Counted from the first letter of the stretch, positions 9,320-18,142 are shown. The stretch is 64,000 bases of DNA from Phycisphaerales bacterium AB-hyl4 (GCA_041821185.1 JBGUBD010000001.1:310001-374000); one strand, 5' to 3'. Numbers and translations are program-made. Notes: generated by a model not told the origin, from the letters alone.

Positions 9320-9823
9320 TCACTGCACGCCGGATTCGCGCAGCAGGTCCATGAACTGGCTGGTGAACACGAAGTTGTGCTCGGGGAAGGCCAGGCCCGC
9401 GCGGTTGTGATCGATATGGCTGAACATCAGCTCGATGCTCGCCAGCGGCGTGACCTCGCCCGTGCCCGGGTCGAGCAGCTCGGTGACGCCGGTGGTCGAC
9501 GCGCCGGTCGCATCGAGGCGGTCAATGGTGGCGGTGTGGCGGAGGGTGAAGCCCGGCCGAGCGTCGGCGGTGAAGCTGGCGCGGCCGATCTTGGCGAGAA
9601 TGACCTTCTCTTTGAAGTCGTTCGCGTGGCCGACGAGGATGCCGGCCGTCTGCGCCATGCCCTCGATGATCAACGTGTTCGGCAACACGGGCTGCGCCGG
9701 CCGATCGCCATGCGCGGGGAAGTGATCGTGCAGCACGTCCTCCGCTGCGGAGACGTTTTTGATCGCCACGCAGCGCTCGCCGCGATCGAGCGACAGAATG
9801 CGGTCAATCCAGATCCAGCGCAT
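9320..9823 (-). CDS. FabZ/FabA-like hot-dog 3-hydroxyacyl-ACP dehydratase (second)
   Basis: A 167-residue hot-dog protein. The active-site histidine lies in LHDHFPAHG and the catalytic glutamate in LIIEGMAQTAG, the two FabZ catalytic signatures. The region between them is longer than in FabZ (GDRPAQPVLPNT). It is the last gene of a three-gene minus-strand cluster: FabZ-like, ACP, FabZ-like, with gaps of 72 and 68 bases. The cluster has no ketosynthase or reductase, so it probably supplies or modifies an acyl chain for a specialised lipid instead of running a complete cycle. The exact acyl substrate cannot be told. Confidence 0.85.
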   Translation of the reverse strand: MRWIWIDRILSLDRGERCVAIKNVSAAEDVLHDHFPAHGDRPAQPVLPNTLIIEGMAQTAGILVGHANDFKEKVILAKIGRASFTADARPGFTLRHTATIDRLDATGASTTGVTELLDPGTGEVTPLASIELMFSHIDHNRAGLAFPEHNFVFTSQFMDLLRESGVQ

Positions 9824-9891
9824 ACATCAGCCTCATTCAGCGGGAGCGCGTCGCGAGCGACGCGGCTAAATGGCGACGCCATCGTCCGCGT

Positions 9892-10278
9892 TCACGAAAG
9901 CTTCGACTGGACGAACTTCACAATCGCGTCCACCGTGAAGACGTTGGAGAAGTCTTCCACCTTTCGGCTGCTCTCGAATTCGGAAAGGTCGACGTGCGGC
10001 AACCGCTTGCGCAGCTCGGCCATGCCCTCGTCGGTGACCTCGCCGTCCTGCACGTATTGCGGATCGTTGAGCACGTTTTCGGGGAACAGCTCGCTCTGCT
10101 CGATCTTGATGCCGAACGCCTTCTCCAGGCGGAAGACGATGTCGAGGAAGTCGATCGACTCCGCGCCGAGATCCTCCACCAGCTTCGCCTCGGGCGTCAC
10201 CTCGTCGTCATCGACGCCGAGCGCGTCTTCGAGCACGTCCTGCACCTTGCTGAATACTTCATCCTGCGTCATGGGCAT
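9892..10278 (-). CDS. acyl carrier protein, long form
   Basis: A 128-residue carrier protein. The phosphopantetheine attachment serine is in EDLGAESIDFLDIVF (family consensus DSL/ESID). Ordinary ACPs are near 80 residues; this one has an insertion of about 45 residues (from LFPENVLNDPQY to SSRKVED) before the last helix (FTVDAIVKFVQSKL). Long planctomycete-type ACPs like this are usually placed beside hot-dog dehydratases, exactly as here. A dedicated acyl substrate is inferred. Confidence 0.9.
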   Translation of the reverse strand: MPMTQDEVFSKVQDVLEDALGVDDDEVTPEAKLVEDLGAESIDFLDIVFRLEKAFGIKIEQSELFPENVLNDPQYVQDGEVTDEGMAELRKRLPHVDLSEFESSRKVEDFSNVFTVDAIVKFVQSKLS

Positions 10279-10350
10279 TTTCTTATCTCCGGCGGACCGT
10301 GGACAACCTGCCCACCGTGCGCTTGCGTTGGCAATACCTGCCTGTCCCGT

Positions 10351-10758
10351 TCATCCCTGACCCGGCTGCGTCCGCTCGGCCAGCGGCGCCAGCCGAAACC
10401 GGCCCTGCACCGCCACCTGCCCGGCGACCGTGCCCTTGCCCTGAAACTCGCAGCCGGCGTCGTCCCGACTACGCAATGTTACTTCCACTTCCAGCGTCTG
10501 GCCCGGCCGAACCATCTGGCCGTAGCGCACGTTGCGCACTTCCCGCACCACCCACGCCGACTCACAAGGCGAAGTCGCCTCCGCGTCGGCCAGCAGCCGC
10601 GCGGCCTGCACCAGCGTCTCAAGCATCATCACACCCGGCAGGACGGGGAACCCGGGAAAGTGGTCGCCCAGGTACTCCTCCGCCGTGGTGACGTTCTTGA
10701 TCGCGGTCAGCCGGTCGGGCGCCCGCTCCAGTACTTGGTCGATCAGTTCAAAACGCAA
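10351..10758 (-). CDS. FabZ/FabA-like hot-dog dehydratase (first)
   Basis: A hot-dog dehydratase of about 135 residues. HFPGFPVLPGVMMLETLVQA contains both catalytic residues (His and Glu) in normal FabZ spacing. Similarity to the family begins at LRFELIDQVLE, so a TTG start at 10758 with GAGG nine bases upstream is preferred. The frame is open to an ATG at 10839, which would add 27 unrelated-looking residues. It is the first gene of the FabZ-ACP-FabZ cluster. Confidence 0.8.
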   Translation of the reverse strand: MRFELIDQVLERAPDRLTAIKNVTTAEEYLGDHFPGFPVLPGVMMLETLVQAARLLADAEATSPCESAWVVREVRNVRYGQMVRPGQTLEVEVTLRSRDDAGCEFQGKGTVAGQVAVQGRFRLAPLAERTQPGQG

Positions 10759-10854
10759 AACCTTGGGCCTCGATGGATTCGGCGAGTGTAGTGAGCCAGC
10801 ACACGCCATGCAAGCTACAGCCGGCACGCCCCCGTCCAAGCCGAGCCCTCGGAA

Positions 10855-10926
10855 TTTCTAATTGCTGATCGCTAATCGCTGCCTGCCTCGGCGTGGGACC
10901 CCAAATGAGCAATCAGCAATTAGAAA
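10855..10926. repeat. AT-rich inverted repeat abutting the carbonic anhydrase gene
   Basis: TTTCTAATTGCTGAT (10855-10869) and ATCAGCAATTAGAAA (10912-10926) are perfect 15-bp inverted arms. Around them are further GCTAATC and AATCAGCAAT units. The right arm ends one base before the stop codon of the next gene. It is AT-rich against a GC-rich background and could act as a bidirectional transcription barrier or be a small dispersed repeat. Confidence 0.6.
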
Positions 10927-11448
10927 TCAGCAATCACCCCACCCGCGGACGCGCGGGTCGTTCGGCTGCTCATGGTGCAGCTTCGCCTGTTTCACGTAAT
11001 GCGGTGCCAGCCACGCGAGGTATTCCTGCTCCTTCGGCCGAGTCGGGCGCACCACACGCCCCGGCACGCCCATCACCACCATGCCGTCCGGCACGATCAG
11101 GCCCGGCGGCACGACGCAGCCGGCAGCAATTAGACACCCCTTGCCGATCTCCGTCTGCCCCAGCACGGTCGCGTGCATGCCGATCAGCGTGCCGTCGCCA
11201 ATCCGCTTGCCGTGCACGATCGCGCTGTGCCCGATCGTCACATCCCGGCCGATGTGGTTGGGCACGTTCGAGTCGCAGTGCACGACGGCGTTGTCCTGTA
11301 TGTTCGTACCCTCGCCGACCGTCACCGCCGCGACGTCGCCGCGGATGACCGCGCCGTACCAGAGGCTGACGTTTTCGCCGAGTTGCACCTCGCCGCGGAC
11401 GCGGGCGGTGTCTGCCAGGTAGACATTCTTCACGCGCTTCATGGTCAT
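10927..11448 (-). CDS. gamma-class carbonic anhydrase-like hexapeptide protein
   Basis: A 173-residue left-handed beta-helix protein of the YrdA/PaaY/CaiE family. Hexapeptide repeats run through the first 140 residues. The zinc-site histidines lie in AVVHCDS and TIGHSAIVHG. Family members are zinc- or iron-dependent carbonic anhydrases or thioesterase-like enzymes. ATG 11448 is chosen because the characteristic N-terminus (KNVYLADTARVRGEV) begins just inside; the frame stays open far upstream over the hydrolase gene on the opposite strand, which is not coding. Confidence 0.9.
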   Translation of the reverse strand: MTMKRVKNVYLADTARVRGEVQLGENVSLWYGAVIRGDVAAVTVGEGTNIQDNAVVHCDSNVPNHIGRDVTIGHSAIVHGKRIGDGTLIGMHATVLGQTEIGKGCLIAAGCVVPPGLIVPDGMVVMGVPGRVVRPTRPKEQEYLAWLAPHYVKQAKLHHEQPNDPRVRGWGDC

Positions 11449-11556
11449 GATGCACGTCAGTGTCCGCCGCTTCGCCCGGCATGTCCAGCGGCGACGTTTC
11501 TCTGCCGCCCGGCGGGGCCTACAATTCCCCGCGTCCGGGTACAACACTGCATCGTT

Positions 11557-12498
11557 ATGACCGAAACTGACAACCCACCCAGCCCTGGCAAAGCTCAACA
11601 CCAAGCGCCGGCCAAAGCGCCGTGGCTCGCCCGCAAGCTCGGCCGCGCGGCGCTGCGCTTCAGCGGCTACCCGGGCAGGGGCATCATCGGCGCGGTACGC
11701 CGCAAGCAGGCCAAAGAGCGCGGCGGCCGGGCGTTTAAAGTCAAAACCGACGACGGCGTCGAGCTCGACGCCTGGTTCAGCCCCGCTGACCCACGTGCGA
11801 AACACGCGGACGCCGACGGCCCGCCACGCCTGCCGATCTTCATGCTCCACGGCTGGGTCGAGGTCAAAGAGTTTCACTTCCCCCGCGCCTGGTGCCTCAA
11901 TCATCAGGGACACGACGTCATCCTCTTCGACCATCGCGCCCACGGCCGAAGCTCGGGCGAATTCGCCACCTTCGGCGTCCGCGAACGACATGACCTGCGA
12001 CAGGTCATCGACACGGCCATCGAACAAAAACTCATCGCCGACCATCGCGTCATCACGCTTGGCTTTTCCATGGGCGCGTCGACCGTGCTGCAACACGCGC
12101 CGACCGACGAGCGCGTCGCCGGCGTGATCGCTTTCGCACCCTTCGTCAACTTCCGCGAAGCGATCCGCTCGTTCCGCTTCAAACTCGCGCCGTGGATCGA
12201 CGACAAATGGCTGATGCGCGGCTTTGAAGCAGCAGCAACACACGATGCCGGCTTTGATCTGGATGAAGCGACGACGCTCGACGCGGTCAAGCAGATCGCG
12301 GTGCCGGTGTTGATGATCGAAGGCACGCTTGATTCAAATTTGCCGCCGCGCTGGCATACGCAGAAGCTCGCTGCGGAGAAGAAGCAAGGCCCGTTAGAGG
12401 TGATCACGATCGATGAAGCGACGCATGTTTCGCTTTGCCGACGAACGTGGCCGGGGCTAAATGAAAAGATCGCAGCATTTTGTGCGCGCTTGCGATGA
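11557..12498 (+). CDS. alpha/beta hydrolase
   Basis: A 313-residue serine hydrolase. The oxyanion strand is IFMLHGWVE and the nucleophile elbow is GFSMGAS. The acid is probably in MIEGTLDSNLP and the catalytic histidine in DEATHVSL. The sequence resembles prolyl-oligopeptidase-type esterases of the DUF1100/YqkD class. The N-terminal 60 residues are basic with no clear signal peptide. It is divergent from the carbonic anhydrase gene. The substrate cannot be predicted. Confidence 0.88.
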   Translation: MTETDNPPSPGKAQHQAPAKAPWLARKLGRAALRFSGYPGRGIIGAVRRKQAKERGGRAFKVKTDDGVELDAWFSPADPRAKHADADGPPRLPIFMLHGWVEVKEFHFPRAWCLNHQGHDVILFDHRAHGRSSGEFATFGVRERHDLRQVIDTAIEQKLIADHRVITLGFSMGASTVLQHAPTDERVAGVIAFAPFVNFREAIRSFRFKLAPWIDDKWLMRGFEAAATHDAGFDLDEATTLDAVKQIAVPVLMIEGTLDSNLPPRWHTQKLAAEKKQGPLEVITIDEATHVSLCRRTWPGLNEKIAAFCARLR

Positions 12499-12533
12499 GG
12501 GTGATGATGCTTCGCGACGCGTGCGACGTGGGT

Positions 12534-12576
12534 AAAAAAAACCTCCGCCACAGGGCTCCGATCCTGTGGGCGGAGG
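12534..12576 (-). terminator. strong minus-strand terminator
   Basis: On the minus strand a 13-bp stem (12576-12562 with 12554-12542; arms CCTCCGCC and ACAGG-type, one bulged base) is followed by eight T residues (12541-12534). No minus-strand protein gene ends here, which is why a small RNA is proposed. Confidence 0.8.
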
Positions 12577-12624
12577 CGCGCCACGGCATTCGAGATTGTC
12601 AGAGCCTGGCCTCGCGACCCGGCG
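12534..12624 (-). ncRNA. candidate small RNA of about 90 nt
   Basis: A minus-strand promoter (12631-12660) and a strong rho-independent terminator (12534-12576) enclose about 90 nt with no gene between them. The predicted transcript starts near 12624, has a GC-rich 5' half and ends in the terminator stem. It does not contain the conserved cores of SRP RNA, RNase P RNA, tmRNA or a tRNA. It is antisense to nothing annotated and lies in the intergenic space between the alpha/beta hydrolase and the Nudix gene. Confidence 0.5.
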
Positions 12625-12630
12625 GCATCT

Positions 12631-12660
12631 ATCGTATCGGCTCGTTTCGCGACGTGTCAA
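12631..12660 (-). promoter_or_regulatory. sigma70-type promoter of the candidate small RNA
   Basis: On the minus strand a perfect -35 TTGACA (12660-12655), an 18-bp spacer and a -10 TACGAT (12636-12631). The terminator begins about 50 nt after the expected start site. Confidence 0.6.
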
Positions 12661-12843
12661 CGAAGCGGGTCGCGGATTCGCGAAAAGTCTCAAATACATA
12701 TTATGCAAACATTTATGCTACGATTTAGCCCCCTGTCAGGTATGTTTGCCGGCTGGGAGCGTGCAAATAGCGGAAAATTGATTTTTTTGAAATAAGCCCG
12801 TCCAAACAAAGTGCTTAAAGGCTTTTTTCGGAAAGGGGAGACC

Positions 12844-13296
12844 GTGGTCGAGGCGATTGAAGTGGCGGTTGGCGTGCTCGCGGAGCGGGGGGCGGACGGG
12901 GTGTGGCAGGTGTTGATCGCCCGTCGGCCGCACGACGGTGTGCTCGGCGGGTACTGGGAGTTCCCCGGCGGCAAGTGCGAAGCCGACGAAACGCTGCGGC
13001 AGTGTGTCGTTCGCGAGTTTGAGGAAGAGCTCGCGCTCCAGGTCGCGGTGACGCAAACGCTCACGCACATCGAGCACAGTTACGACCACGGCTACATCCG
13101 TCTGCACGCCTATCTTTGCGAACACGTCGCGGGCGAGCCGAAGGCGATCGCCGTCACCGAGTTTCGCTGGGTGAACGTCGACACGCTGCCGACCTATCGC
13201 TTTCCGCCGGCCAACGACGCCCTGCTCGACCGCATCCGCGTGGTGCTCAGCGAGGATGAAGGCAATGATGTGGTTGAGGCCGACGCTCAGTCGTGA
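12844..13296 (+). CDS. mutT: MutT-type Nudix hydrolase (8-oxo-dGTP diphosphatase-like)
   Basis: A 150-residue Nudix enzyme. The Nudix box (GGKCEADETLR, then REFEEELAL) is intact with the REFEEE metal-binding glutamates. GYWEFPGGK just before it and the C-terminal FRWVNVDTLPTYRFPPAN are typical of MutT/MTH-like sanitising enzymes. GTG 12844 with AAAGGGGAG upstream is the best start; an earlier in-frame GTG at 12811 would add eleven residues. Its 3' end overlaps the convergent DoxX gene by 10 bases. Confidence 0.87.
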   Translation: MVEAIEVAVGVLAERGADGVWQVLIARRPHDGVLGGYWEFPGGKCEADETLRQCVVREFEEELALQVAVTQTLTHIEHSYDHGYIRLHAYLCEHVAGEPKAIAVTEFRWVNVDTLPTYRFPPANDALLDRIRVVLSEDEGNDVVEADAQS

Positions 13297-13748
13297 TGCA
13301 CCCGTGGTCGTGCATCGCTGCGCAGGAAGCGGTCGATACCGAAGCGGCCCGAGCCGATGAAGAGAAACTGCAGGCAGAGGAACCAGAACAACAGCGCCAG
13401 TTCATAGCCTCGGAACGGGTCTTCGCGGACGACGACGTGCGAGTAGACCGCGACGGTCATCGTGCAGAGGATGAAGAACGCGGAGAGGCGGGTGAGCAGG
13501 CCCAGCGCCAGCAGCAGTCCGCCGACGAACTCGGAGAGCGCCGCCGCCCAGCCGAACAGCGTGGGCATGGGGAAGCTGAGGCGTGCCGCGCGTTCGGCGA
13601 TCTCTTCCGTCGGAGCGGTGACCTTGCCCAGGCCGTGCGCCAGCGCCATCGCCAGACCGGTGAAAATGCGGACAGCGGTCAACACCAGGTCCGCCACGAT
13701 CGCGTTCGGCAACCAGCCGCCGAACAACAGCCAACGTAAGAACCGCAT
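13287..13748 (-). CDS. DoxX-family membrane protein, copy 2
   Basis: A 153-residue DoxX/SURF4-like protein with four predicted membrane helices (around residues 20-40, 65-90, 88-107 and 115-135). It is a clear paralog of the gene at 13827-14258: both start with a K/RALRWLLLGG-type sequence and end GRFGIDRFLR/GRFGVDRWLR. DoxX proteins are linked to respiratory or redox processes but the biochemical role is not fixed. It overlaps the Nudix gene tail-to-tail. Confidence 0.85.
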   Translation of the reverse strand: MRFLRWLLFGGWLPNAIVADLVLTAVRIFTGLAMALAHGLGKVTAPTEEIAERAARLSFPMPTLFGWAAALSEFVGGLLLALGLLTRLSAFFILCTMTVAVYSHVVVREDPFRGYELALLFWFLCLQFLFIGSGRFGIDRFLRSDARPRVHHD

Positions 13749-13773
13749 TTGACGCCTTTCAGGGGTTGAAGAA

Positions 13774-13796
13774 GCCCACGGCCGGCGGCCGTGGGC
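13774..13796. repeat. perfect hairpin between the DoxX paralogs
   Basis: GCCCACGGCC (13774-13783) and GGCCGTGGGC (13787-13796) form a 10-bp stem with a 3-nt loop. Minus-strand sequence after it is only weakly T-rich, so it may be a processing or attenuation hairpin between two tandem genes. Confidence 0.6.
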
Positions 13797-13826
13797 GTTC
13801 GGTGCATGGCCGTCACTTTGTAAGCA

Positions 13827-14258
13827 CTACCGCAGCCAGCGGTCGACGCCGAAGCGGCCCGCGCCGAACACGACATACTGCAACGCGAGCATCCAGAAGA
13901 GGAACGCCAGTTCCCAACCCTGCACAAACGGATCGCCCCATCGAAACGCGTGCGCGTAGATCGCCACGCTCATCGTGACCAGGATCAGGAACGCCGCCGG
14001 CCGAGTGAGCAGGCCGACCGCCAGCAGAATGCCGCCGCCGAATTCCGACAAGGCCGCCATCCACCCCGCCAGCGTCGGCAGCGGGAATCCCAGGCTTTCC
14101 GAAACGCCGATGATCCCGGATGGGTCTTTAACCTTGCCCCATCCATGCCCCAGCGCGATCGACAGGCCCGTCCCGATGCGCACCGCCGTCAGCACCGCAT
14201 CGCCGACCGTAATCGGCGGCGTCAACCCACCCAGCAACAACCAGCGTAAAGCTTTCAT
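13827..14258 (-). CDS. DoxX-family membrane protein, copy 1
   Basis: A 143-residue four-helix DoxX protein, paralogous along its whole length to the downstream copy. Conserved features are the GHGWGKV loop after helix 1, LPTLAGWMAALSEFGGG in helix 2 and the GAGRFGVDRWLR C-terminus. It is the first gene of the tandem pair and follows an AAGGAACT-type ribosome site. Tandem duplication is inferred from the shared N- and C-termini. Confidence 0.85.
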   Translation of the reverse strand: MKALRWLLLGGLTPPITVGDAVLTAVRIGTGLSIALGHGWGKVKDPSGIIGVSESLGFPLPTLAGWMAALSEFGGGILLAVGLLTRPAAFLILVTMSVAIYAHAFRWGDPFVQGWELAFLFWMLALQYVVFGAGRFGVDRWLR

Positions 14259-14360
14259 ACCACAGTTCCTTTTTTCTTCTGTTTAAAAACACGCCCGCCG
14301 CCGCACCACGACATCAGCCGCGTGGCGGCGGGGTTTGATTCAACGGTCACACGATTGATT

Positions 14361-17135
14361 TCATTCCACGTCCGCTTCCGTCGGCCGTACATCTTTCATC
14401 TGGAGCAACTGGTTCAGGATCGCCGGCCCGTTCGCTTCGCGGACGCCCACGCGAACCGGCCGACCCTCTTCCATGCCTTCGTTGACACCTTGAAAGCGGA
14501 ACCGCCGTACCACCGACTCACCCGGCGCAAGCCGAGCGACGATCCGCTCCTGCCGCGGATGATCCCGCAGATTCGCAAACACGTAAAGCGCAAGCACCGC
14601 CTCGCCCGTGTTCGTCAGGATGCAGGTCGCCACCGCGTCGAACTTACCCTCCTGATCGCCAGGCTCGATCGTCAACGTCGCATCGAACGCCACGTCGCTG
14701 AGGCCCAGCTCCATCGGCGCGCCCATGTCGACCTCGTACTGACGGTCAGCGGTGAAGTCGAACCGCGCTTCGAGCCGCTTGGGGCCCGCCACTTCGACAA
14801 TGGGGAACTGCATTTCGATCGGCAGCCGAAGCGTCTCGCCCGCCGCGATGGAAAAGTGATGCCGCGCCGGCGAGATCCGCCAACCCTCCGGGCCGACCAT
14901 CTGCAAATGGCCGCTGATCGTGCGTGGCCAGGGGTTGGTCAACTCAAGCGTTCGTTGATGCGGCTCCTGCCTCGACTCGACAAACGGCTCGGTCACGCGG
15001 TAGCTCGCCCGAAACAGCGCCAGCTCCGGGTCGATGCCTTCAATAAACCGTGGCGTGCGAGCCAGCTCAACGACATGTCGGCCGTCCTGCCGCGACACGC
15101 CCTGCCGATTGCCCCACACGTCCGCGACCGTCGGCTCGCCGCCGAGGTCCATGTGCAACCGGCCTTCGCTGGCGGGCGCCTGTTCGTTCCATGCCACGAG
15201 CATGCCGCCGGCTGGTCCGTCGAGGATCAGGCAGCGCAACCCTTCGCCGATCGGCAGCTCACCGACCACCCGCCGACCCGCCAGCCGATGCGCTACATTG
15301 CGATACACCCCCAGCAGCGGGTCCGGCAACAACTCCGGCTCGCGCGCCGCCGAGCCCGTCCAAGGCCGCGACAACGCCAACCCGCCCGGCTGCTCGGCCC
15401 AGGCGTACACCATCCGCAACGCAAGGTCCGTCACACGATGCCGATGCGCCACCTCGTCCGCCGGCCGCGAGCGAAGCACGAGCAGACCCGATCGACCATG
15501 CTCGCCCCAACCTTCGAGATGATCCGCCAACCGTTCGGCCGCAATGCCCGGCGGCACGTCATACACAAACGTACTCGACGCCGAAACATCTTCACGCACC
15601 ATCTGCTCAAGCGACCAGGGCAACACCAGCCGCGGCCGCGGCGCAAGCGCGAGAAACTGCCGCTCGATCCGCTCAAGCAACCGCGGCAACTCCGGCTCGT
15701 AAAACGCTTCCGCCTGCGTCGGCGTGCCCAGATGCCAACGCTGCACCCGCGGGCCATGCCGCAGCAGCACCGGCGTCAGGTAAGGCAACCACGCTTCCTC
15801 GTCATACGCGAATACCTCCAACGCCCGATCGAGGTGGTTGTCCGTCCGCTCAAGCAATTCCGTCGGCAGCGGATGCAGCGAGATGCCAAGGTCCTGTTGC
15901 CCCGGCGCCATCGACTGCACCAGTTCGTCCAGCAGCTCGACGCGGTCGTCGATGTTCAGGCGCGTCGTCTCGCGATCCCACGCACTGACAACCGCTCGAC
16001 GAAGCCCCGCCTCGGTCAACAAACGCGGCAGCATACGCATCTGCCTCGCCGACACGTCCTCCGCCAGCAGGCTGAACCGCGACGCATCTTCGCTGAGCAT
16101 CGACTGCTCGTCCGGCATCCACAAAAACGCCCCCACCGTTCGCGCGATCGGCTCGTCGCGGCCCACCGGCGAACCGCCCGCGTCCGCCGGGTCGCGATCG
16201 TGCACGATCAGATCAATCAAATACCAACCATAGCCCGGCAGTTCCGGCTCCCACGTCCATCGCGGCGGCGCACCGTCGCCGACCTGCAACTGCCTTTCAT
16301 CCACCGCTGCGCCAAGGTGGTCATACACCGTCATCCGTGCCTGCATCCGCCTGCCGGTCAGGTCGCGCACCGTCGCCGACAGTCGCGGCGACTGCGAGCC
16401 GGTGATCAGATTCGTACGGCTTTGCGTGCCGACCTCCAAATGCGGAATCTGCCAGATCGTGATGTCGTCAAACCATGCCGTGCCGCGCACGTCCGGGAGC
16501 ACGATCTGCTGCCCGCGCAACGGATGGTCCACGTTCGGCGTCGGCTGCCGCAGCTCCAGCTCCATGCCGATCCACGCCGCGTCGGGGTGCTCGCCGGTGA
16601 GGTGCACCGTCACCGGCAGCCACGCGTCGTTGCTGCGGATCGCCGGGCTGCGATACACGCTGGCGTCAATCCGCTCGCCGTCGGCGTCGATGAAGTAGGC
16701 CGTCACATACGCGCCCGCCCGTTCGAGATGACCCGTGCGGACATGAGCGATGATCATGTAATCGCTGCCCGGCACGGCCGGCAGTGTGCCCACCTCCAGA
16801 TACGCCCCGGCGTTGCCGCCGTCGAGCCCGAGGTAAAAGCTGTGCTCGCCCGCGATGGCGTGACGGGTGTCGAACCGGATCTGCGTATGCCGGGGATAGC
16901 CGAGTCGGCCGATCAGCTCGCGATGCAGCGGCTGCCGGTGAAAGCCCGGCTCGGGCGTCTGGGCCGACCTGCCGATCGGGTACCAGTGCATGGGCATCTC
17001 TTCGAAGTTGCCCAGCTGGCGCTCTTCAAAGTCAAAGCGATGCACCAGCCGCTGCGGGCGCACGACCGCACTCTGGGCCAACAGTTCCGCACCGATGGCC
17101 GCCAGCAGCAACGTCGCGAGGATGTGCCACTTCAT
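14361..17135 (-). CDS. large secreted protein of unknown function
   Basis: A 924-residue protein beginning with a signal peptide (MKWHILATLLLAAIGAELLAQ). The first 230 residues have the look of carbohydrate-binding, jelly-roll modules (FDFEERQLGNF, then WFDDITIW). A TIM-barrel-like middle follows, resembling family-42-type glycoside hydrolase A domains, without a recognisable catalytic pair. The last 250 residues are beta-sandwich, with YEVDMGAPMELGLSDVA. The overall arrangement suggests an extracellular polysaccharide-related protein, but this is structural impression, not a family match. ATG 17135 is preferred over the in-frame GTG at 17144. It lies 80 bases downstream of the MoxR gene on the same strand and may share its transcript. 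Confidence 0.7.
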   Translation of the reverse strand: MKWHILATLLLAAIGAELLAQSAVVRPQRLVHRFDFEERQLGNFEEMPMHWYPIGRSAQTPEPGFHRQPLHRELIGRLGYPRHTQIRFDTRHAIAGEHSFYLGLDGGNAGAYLEVGTLPAVPGSDYMIIAHVRTGHLERAGAYVTAYFIDADGERIDASVYRSPAIRSNDAWLPVTVHLTGEHPDAAWIGMELELRQPTPNVDHPLRGQQIVLPDVRGTAWFDDITIWQIPHLEVGTQSRTNLITGSQSPRLSATVRDLTGRRMQARMTVYDHLGAAVDERQLQVGDGAPPRWTWEPELPGYGWYLIDLIVHDRDPADAGGSPVGRDEPIARTVGAFLWMPDEQSMLSEDASRFSLLAEDVSARQMRMLPRLLTEAGLRRAVVSAWDRETTRLNIDDRVELLDELVQSMAPGQQDLGISLHPLPTELLERTDNHLDRALEVFAYDEEAWLPYLTPVLLRHGPRVQRWHLGTPTQAEAFYEPELPRLLERIERQFLALAPRPRLVLPWSLEQMVREDVSASSTFVYDVPPGIAAERLADHLEGWGEHGRSGLLVLRSRPADEVAHRHRVTDLALRMVYAWAEQPGGLALSRPWTGSAAREPELLPDPLLGVYRNVAHRLAGRRVVGELPIGEGLRCLILDGPAGGMLVAWNEQAPASEGRLHMDLGGEPTVADVWGNRQGVSRQDGRHVVELARTPRFIEGIDPELALFRASYRVTEPFVESRQEPHQRTLELTNPWPRTISGHLQMVGPEGWRISPARHHFSIAAGETLRLPIEMQFPIVEVAGPKRLEARFDFTADRQYEVDMGAPMELGLSDVAFDATLTIEPGDQEGKFDAVATCILTNTGEAVLALYVFANLRDHPRQERIVARLAPGESVVRRFRFQGVNEGMEEGRPVRVGVREANGPAILNQLLQMKDVRPTEADVE

Positions 17136-17215
17136 CAATCCCACGCAACTGTTATCGGGTCTGCGAGGGGTGAATGGTTAGAAGAAAAGAAGCCAACCCA
17201 TCACGGCAGATCGGC

Positions 17216-18142
17216 TCACACGGGCGATGGCACGGTCTCAAGCAACTGCTGCATGACCTGCTGGCTGGACGAGCCGTCCGCGTCGTGCATGTACGTTTTC
17301 GTGATCACCCGGTGTGCGAACACGGGCACGACGTTGGAGGTGATGTCGTCAGGCACGACGTAGTCGCGTTTGTGCATCATGGCGGTGGCTTTGCACGCAT
17401 GAATCAACGCCAGCGTGCCGCGCGGCGAGACGCCGATCTGCAACTGCTCGTTGTTCCGCGTCGCGTTGGCAATCTGCACGATGTAGTCGACCAACGCCGG
17501 GTCGACCTCCACCTCGTTGACCTTGTTCTGCAACTCAACCAGGTCCTCCGCGGTCATCACCGGCTTCAGCTCGCGAAGCGCGGTCCGCAGCGGGTCGACG
17601 GTCGCGATGCGGGCCTCGTCGTCCGGGCTCGGATAGCCCAGGCAGACGCGCATCAGGAAGCGGTCCAGCTGCGACTCGGGCAGAAAATACGTGCCCTCGA
17701 ACTCAAAGGGGTTTTGCGTGGCGATGACGATGAACGGCTGCACGAGGCGACGCGTGTGGCCGTCGATCGACACCTGCCCCTCGTTCATCGCTTCCAGCAG
17801 GGCCGACTGCGTCCGCGGCGTGGTGCGGTTGATTTCGTCAGCGAGCACGATGTTGTTGAAAATCGGACCCGGCTTGAACGTGAACTCACCCTTTTTCTGA
17901 TCCCACACGGTGACGCCAAGCACGTCGGCGGGCAACAGGTCGGGCGTGAGCTGAATGCGGGCCATCGAGCAATCGAGACTGCGGGCCAGCGACGTCGCGA
18001 GCATCGTCTTACCGACGCCGGGCACGTCTTCGATGAGAATGTGTCCCCCGGCGAGCAGACAGGTGATCACCTTGTCGATGGCCTGCTGGTTGCCAATGAA
18101 GCACTTCTGAATATTGGTCCGCAGGCGTTCGAGTCTTTGCAT
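17216..18142 (-). CDS. MoxR-family AAA+ ATPase
   Basis: A 308-residue MoxR chaperone-type ATPase. Walker A is GVGKTML, Walker B is IVLADEINRTTPRTQSALLE, sensor 1 is VIATQNPFE, and the LPESQLDRF arginine-finger region is intact. MoxR proteins usually cooperate with von Willebrand proteins and DUF58 proteins to mature envelope or enzyme complexes. Here the immediate downstream gene is a large secreted protein and the BatA-like protein is 15 kb off. A strong promoter lies 286 bases upstream. Confidence 0.93.
   Translation of the reverse strand: MQRLERLRTNIQKCFIGNQQAIDKVITCLLAGGHILIEDVPGVGKTMLATSLARSLDCSMARIQLTPDLLPADVLGVTVWDQKKGEFTFKPGPIFNNIVLADEINRTTPRTQSALLEAMNEGQVSIDGHTRRLVQPFIVIATQNPFEFEGTYFLPESQLDRFLMRVCLGYPSPDDEARIATVDPLRTALRELKPVMTAEDLVELQNKVNEVEVDPALVDYIVQIANATRNNEQLQIGVSPRGTLALIHACKATAMMHKRDYVVPDDITSNVVPVFAHRVITKTYMHDADGSSSQQVMQQLLETVPSPV

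Noticed and set aside
12534..12624. Small RNA candidate as SRP RNA
   Set aside because: It lacks the conserved GGTCAGG...GGAAGG...AGCAGCC core.
14322..17363. A 1013-residue plus-strand open frame
   Set aside because: It is basic and low-complexity and antisense to the secreted protein gene, which has a signal peptide and normal composition.
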